DNA of 64,000 nt from positions 2,604,001 through 2,668,000 of the forward strand of contig NZ_CP091509.1 of NCBI RefSeq assembly GCF_022870885.1, read 5' to 3'. Below the pieces are notes generated by a model that saw only the letters and a list, made by a program, of their open reading frames with translations, was not told where the DNA came from and searched no databases. The translations under genes were made by a program, and so were the position numbers. Source of the stretch: Neisseria dumasiana (GTDB lineage: Bacteria; Pseudomonadota; Gammaproteobacteria; Burkholderiales; Neisseriaceae). This document shows, piece by piece, positions 61,453 to 64,000 of the stretch. Positions within the stretch are counted from its first letter, which is position 1, and every line of letters starts with the position of its first letter.

Positions 61453-61943
61453 TTGTCTGCTCCTTAGCAATCGGATAGGGATGGATTTCAATACCTTATT
61501 TGTACCATGAAATAAAATTACTTCATAGCATTATTTTCATAAAACTACATAAAATCTGATTTAAGTTAAGTAAAAGGCCCAAAAGGCCGTCTGAATAATT
61601 TAATATATGATTTTAAAATAAAAAGATGATAAAACCATTCAGGCACTTACATTAGGAAAAATCGGTTTTAAAATTTAAAAACAGCTAGTTAAAAAAAATA
61701 AAAACGCATCAAACGATGCGCTCTAAACATTAGCCGATATGTAGCAAAAATGAAATAAACTTTCAACTTATCCGGTAAGCCCATACTTCATGCCGTTTCG
61801 GCCGCCGCATCTATTACTTTAGCGTTTAAAACCAATCCTCCGATAAGTAAATACTATTAAAAAGATTATGTTGGTGGTTGTGTTTTATCGTATTATCCAA
61901 ACCATATACTGATCAGATATACCTGTTTGTTGAGGAACATTCC
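61453..61943. other. 490-bp AT-rich gap between divergent gapA and lpxC
   Basis: No protein gene. Contains a single DUS (61584-61595), the orphan minus-strand terminator at 61705, and the lpxC leader (RBS TTGAGGAAC). The region 61721-61880, read on the minus strand, ends at that terminator and could encode a small RNA or a gapA leader. Confidence 0.5.
61691..61720 (-). terminator. Orphan intrinsic terminator on the minus strand
   Basis: On the minus strand CGCATCG-TTTG-type hairpin (arms CGCATC/GATGCG, 61705-61720) is followed by TTTTTATTTTTTTT (61691-61704). No annotated minus-strand gene lies upstream before lpxC. Confidence 0.75.
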
Positions 61944-62861
61944 ATGCAGCAAAGAACATTGGCGAAATCCATTCATGTTACCGGCGTCGGCCTGCACTCC
62001 GGCGAGCGTGTGGCATTAACGCTGAATCCCGCCCCTGAAAACAGCGGCATTTCTTTCCGCCGCACCGATTTGGAAGGCGTGCAGGGCGAAACCATCAAGC
62101 TCAATCCCTATTTGATTAACGATACGCGCTTGTCTTCCACCGTGGTTACCGAACACGGCGTGCGCGTCGGCACCATCGAGCACATCATGTCGGCTTTGGC
62201 TGCTTACGGTGTGGATAACGCTTTAATCGAATTGAACGCGCCCGAAATCCCGATTATGGACGGCTCGAGCCTGCCGTTTATTTATCTGCTGCAAGATGCG
62301 GGTATTGTCGATCAAAAAGCCCAAAAACGCTTTTTAAAGATTTTGAAGCCGGTAGAAGTGCAAGAAAGCGGCAAGTGGGTGCGTTTTACCCCTTACGACG
62401 GCTTCAAGGTAACGCTGACCATCGAATTCGACCACCCCGTGTTCAACCGCAGCAGCCCCACTTTTGAAATCGACTTCGCCGGAAAATCGTATATCGACGA
62501 AATCGCCCGCGCCCGCACGTTCGGCTTTATGCAGGAAGTGGAATTGATGCGCTCGCACAATCTCGGTTTGGGCGGCAATCTTTCCAACGCCATCGTAATC
62601 GATGACACCGATGTGTTGAACCCCGAAGGTTTGCGTTATCCCGACGAATTTGTGCGCCATAAAATTCTCGATGCCATCGGCGATTTGTATATCGTCGGCC
62701 ATCCGATTATCGGTGCGTTTGAAGGCTATAAATCCGGCCACGCCATCAACAATGCGTTGCTGCGCGCCATTCTGGCAGACGAAACCTGCTACGAATGGGT
62801 AGAGTTTGCGCGTGACGAAGATTTGCCGGCCGCATTCCACAGCCTGCCTTCCGCCGCTTAA
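61944..62861 (+). CDS. lpxC: UDP-3-O-acyl-N-acetylglucosamine deacetylase
   Basis: Zinc enzyme of the committed step of lipid A synthesis. ATG at 61944 gives 305 residues: MQQRTLAKSIHVTGVGLHSGERV, TRLSSTVVTEHGVRVGTIEHIMSALAAYGVDN near residue 60 with the first Zn His, MDGSSLPFIYLL near residue 104, and HKILDAIGDLYIVGHPIIGAFEGYKSGHAINNALL near residue 236 with the remaining Zn ligands and catalytic His. The upstream in-frame codons to 61878 are not conserved. Confidence 0.98.
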   Translation: MQQRTLAKSIHVTGVGLHSGERVALTLNPAPENSGISFRRTDLEGVQGETIKLNPYLINDTRLSSTVVTEHGVRVGTIEHIMSALAAYGVDNALIELNAPEIPIMDGSSLPFIYLLQDAGIVDQKAQKRFLKILKPVEVQESGKWVRFTPYDGFKVTLTIEFDHPVFNRSSPTFEIDFAGKSYIDEIARARTFGFMQEVELMRSHNLGLGGNLSNAIVIDDTDVLNPEGLRYPDEFVRHKILDAIGDLYIVGHPIIGAFEGYKSGHAINNALLRAILADETCYEWVEFARDEDLPAAFHSLPSAA

Positions 62862-62885
62862 AGCCGCTAAGCCTTTATCAATCAA

Positions 62886-62918
62886 ATGAGGCCGTCTGAA
62901 TGGTTCAGACGGCCTCAT
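62886..62918. terminator. Bidirectional inverted DUS terminator
   Basis: ATGAGGCCGTCTGAA and TTCAGACGGCCTCAT between convergent lpxC and the ArsR-family gene. Confidence 0.65.
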
Positions 62919-62921
62919 CTA

Positions 62922-63242
62922 TTATGGTTTGGGTTGTTGTGTTTCTTCGCTGCAAAAAAACGAATAAAGCAGCCCTATGGTTTGGGTAACACGTTCGTCG
63001 GTGATGTAATACAGGCGTTCCCGGTGTTTGATTTCACAATCAACCAATCCGGCTTCACGCAGCAAGGCCAGTTGGCTCGACATCGCGGCTTGGGGCAATC
63101 CGGCCATTTTGGCCAATTCGGTTACATTACGGCGTTGGTCCTGCAAACTGCACAATACGGCTAAACGGTTGGTATTGGCCATCAGCTTCAAAAAAGCCGT
63201 GGCTTCTTGGTATTTGGAAAACATTTCTTCCATGTATGTCAT
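62922..63242 (-). CDS. ArsR-family repressor, probable sulfide/persulfide sensor (YgaV/BigR-like)
   Basis: 106-residue winged-helix regulator. The HTH is RRNVTELAKMAGLPQAAMSSQLALLREAGLV near residue 38; the wing is KHRERLYYITDE. Two Cys, one in RLAVLCSLQ near residue 31 and one in SFFCSEE near residue 97, sit where BigR/YgaV have the pair that forms a tetra-sulfide or disulfide switch; metal-binding CxC motifs are absent. It lies 99 bases after a YgaP-like rhodanese gene on the same strand, the E. coli ygaVP partnership in reversed order. Start could also be residue 4 (MEEMFSK). Confidence 0.82.
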   Translation of the reverse strand: MTYMEEMFSKYQEATAFLKLMANTNRLAVLCSLQDQRRNVTELAKMAGLPQAAMSSQLALLREAGLVDCEIKHRERLYYITDERVTQTIGLLYSFFCSEETQQPKP

Positions 63243-63341
63243 TTCTCTTTAATCAACATCGTTGCGCATTGTATAGCGGAATAATATTGCTTTTAAAGAT
63301 TTTTCAGACGGCCTTAAATATATTTTTCACAGTCTGTATGC

Positions 63342-63866
63342 TTATTGACGGTTCCACGGCATAACCGCCAACAACCTTGCCATACCGCAAAAGCCGGTAA
63401 TGCCCGCAGTGAGCAAACCCAAGCCCACAAAGGCGCACAGCAGGTAAAAAGCCGGCGAAACCAACCAGCCCAGCACCGCGCCGGTTAAGATTAAGGTTCC
63501 GGCGGCAATCTGTACCTGACGCATCATTTCAAGCGGTTGGGAGCGGTCGGCTTGAGTAGGCAGCCCGGCCGATTTCCAACCGTCTAACCCTTTTTCGAGA
63601 ACAAACGCTTCTTTGCCGCCGCAGCACTGTGCCAAAATCTCTGCCGCATTGCGGGTGCGCATACCCGATTTACAATGAAAAATCACGCAAGATGCCTGTT
63701 GTGCCGCTTCGGGCAAACCTTGCTGCTTGATTTGATCCAAAGGTTGCAAAAGCGAGTGTTCGATATGTTCGCGGCGGTATTCGTCGGGCTGGCGGATATC
63801 GACCAACACCGCTCCCTGCTCCAGTTTGCGTTTGGCGTGGTCAGGCGTGATTGTTTTGATGTTCAT
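63342..63866 (-). CDS. YgaP-like membrane rhodanese
   Basis: 174 residues. Rhodanese domain (residues 1-105) with active Cys loop in IFHCKSGMRTRNAAEIL near residue 63 (CKSGMR), plus VLVDIRQPDEYRREHIEHS near residue 20 and EKGLDGWKSAGLP. After it a DUF2892-like part with two membrane helices (QIAAGTLILTGAVLGWLV and FYLLCAFVGLGLLTAGITGF). This matches E. coli YgaP, a membrane sulfurtransferase. Together with the ArsR regulator it would handle reactive sulfur. RBS not obvious; upstream is a Correia-like fragment. Confidence 0.88.
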   Translation of the reverse strand: MNIKTITPDHAKRKLEQGAVLVDIRQPDEYRREHIEHSLLQPLDQIKQQGLPEAAQQASCVIFHCKSGMRTRNAAEILAQCCGGKEAFVLEKGLDGWKSAGLPTQADRSQPLEMMRQVQIAAGTLILTGAVLGWLVSPAFYLLCAFVGLGLLTAGITGFCGMARLLAVMPWNRQ

Positions 63867-63897
63867 GTGTGTTCTTTCGTGTTGTTCATGTGTTTTT

Positions 63898-63950
63898 TGT
63901 AATCAACCAACTTGATTTTTACTACGGCATTGCAACGCCTTAGCTCAAGG
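63898..63950. repeat. Partial Correia-like element
   Basis: TGTAATCAACCAACTTGATT followed by TACTACGGCATTGCAACGCC and TTAGCTCAAGG, then cut off at a DUS. Only one half of the element is present; it forms the upstream region of the YgaP-like gene. Confidence 0.55.
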
Positions 63951-63953
63951 TTT

Positions 63954-63985
63954 GAGGCCGTCTGAACCGAATATTCAGACGGCCT
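63954..63985. terminator. Inverted DUS pair at window end
   Basis: GAGGCCGTCTGAA and TTCAGACGGCCT around 7 nt; what it terminates lies outside the window. Confidence 0.5.
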
Positions 63986-64000
63986 GTTGCTGCTTTGTTC

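Overview
The window is chromosomal DNA from a member of the Neisseriaceae, most likely a commensal Neisseria. The 12-mer DNA uptake sequence AGGCCGTCTGAA (the 'AG-DUS' dialect) occurs dozens of times on both strands, often as inverted pairs behind genes. Diverged Correia-like miniature elements are scattered between genes. Gene content (sodC, dksA, rnpB, GNA33/mltA-type transglycosylase, fHbp-like lipoprotein, gnd, lpxC, efeUOB) fits that family. The species cannot be named from this sequence alone.

Layout. 0-2 kb: the end of a TerC/Alx membrane gene and a surface lipoprotein resembling meningococcal factor H-binding protein. 2-10 kb: tsaC, purD, yigZ, ltaE, etfAB, waaC and pncA, mostly on the minus strand, with two perfect 16-bp ParB sites (parS) 2.9 kb apart. 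10-31 kb: housekeeping genes trmO, sodC, dksA, proC-yggT, an RNase II-type exonuclease, pgk, rsgA, truC, rnpB, dinG, xseB-ispA, mutS, a family 2 glycosyltransferase, a D-2-hydroxyacid dehydrogenase, an FKBP and murA. 31.4-39 kb: an AT-rich accessory island on the minus strand, holding an orphan type VI secretion cargo set: vgrG, a tiny membrane protein, a Tle1-like phospholipase effector and a DUF2931 candidate immunity protein. Next to it lie two genes of unknown function, one split by an IS1016-like (IS1595 family) insertion. The island ends near a CAU tRNA gene. 39.5-44.7 kb: ubiD, S-formylglutathione hydrolase, a LOG-family hydrolase and ggt. 44.8-46.9 kb: gnd lies between two copies of a ~220-bp module, each carrying four DnaA boxes at identical spacing and an AT-rich tail; this is a strong candidate for a bipartite oriC. 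47-64 kb: efeUOB iron uptake, a TlpA-like thioredoxin, an ArsC-like protein, mogA, a methylthioinosine phosphorylase, benE, mnmE, a Balon/baeRF-like protein, yjdM, mltA, gapA, lpxC and a ygaV-ygaP-like sulfur-stress pair.

How it fits together. The DnaA-box modules and the two parS sites within about 40 kb suggest an origin-proximal segment. The T6SS cargo island is the main horizontally acquired block. Its vgrG carries a nine-G tract just before the adaptor end, so effector loading may be phase variable. In vgrG a GC-rich, DUS-bearing core changes abruptly to an AT-rich C-terminus continuous with the effector genes, as expected for swapping of interchangeable cargo. Protein assignments rest on motif recognition by eye; no database search was run.
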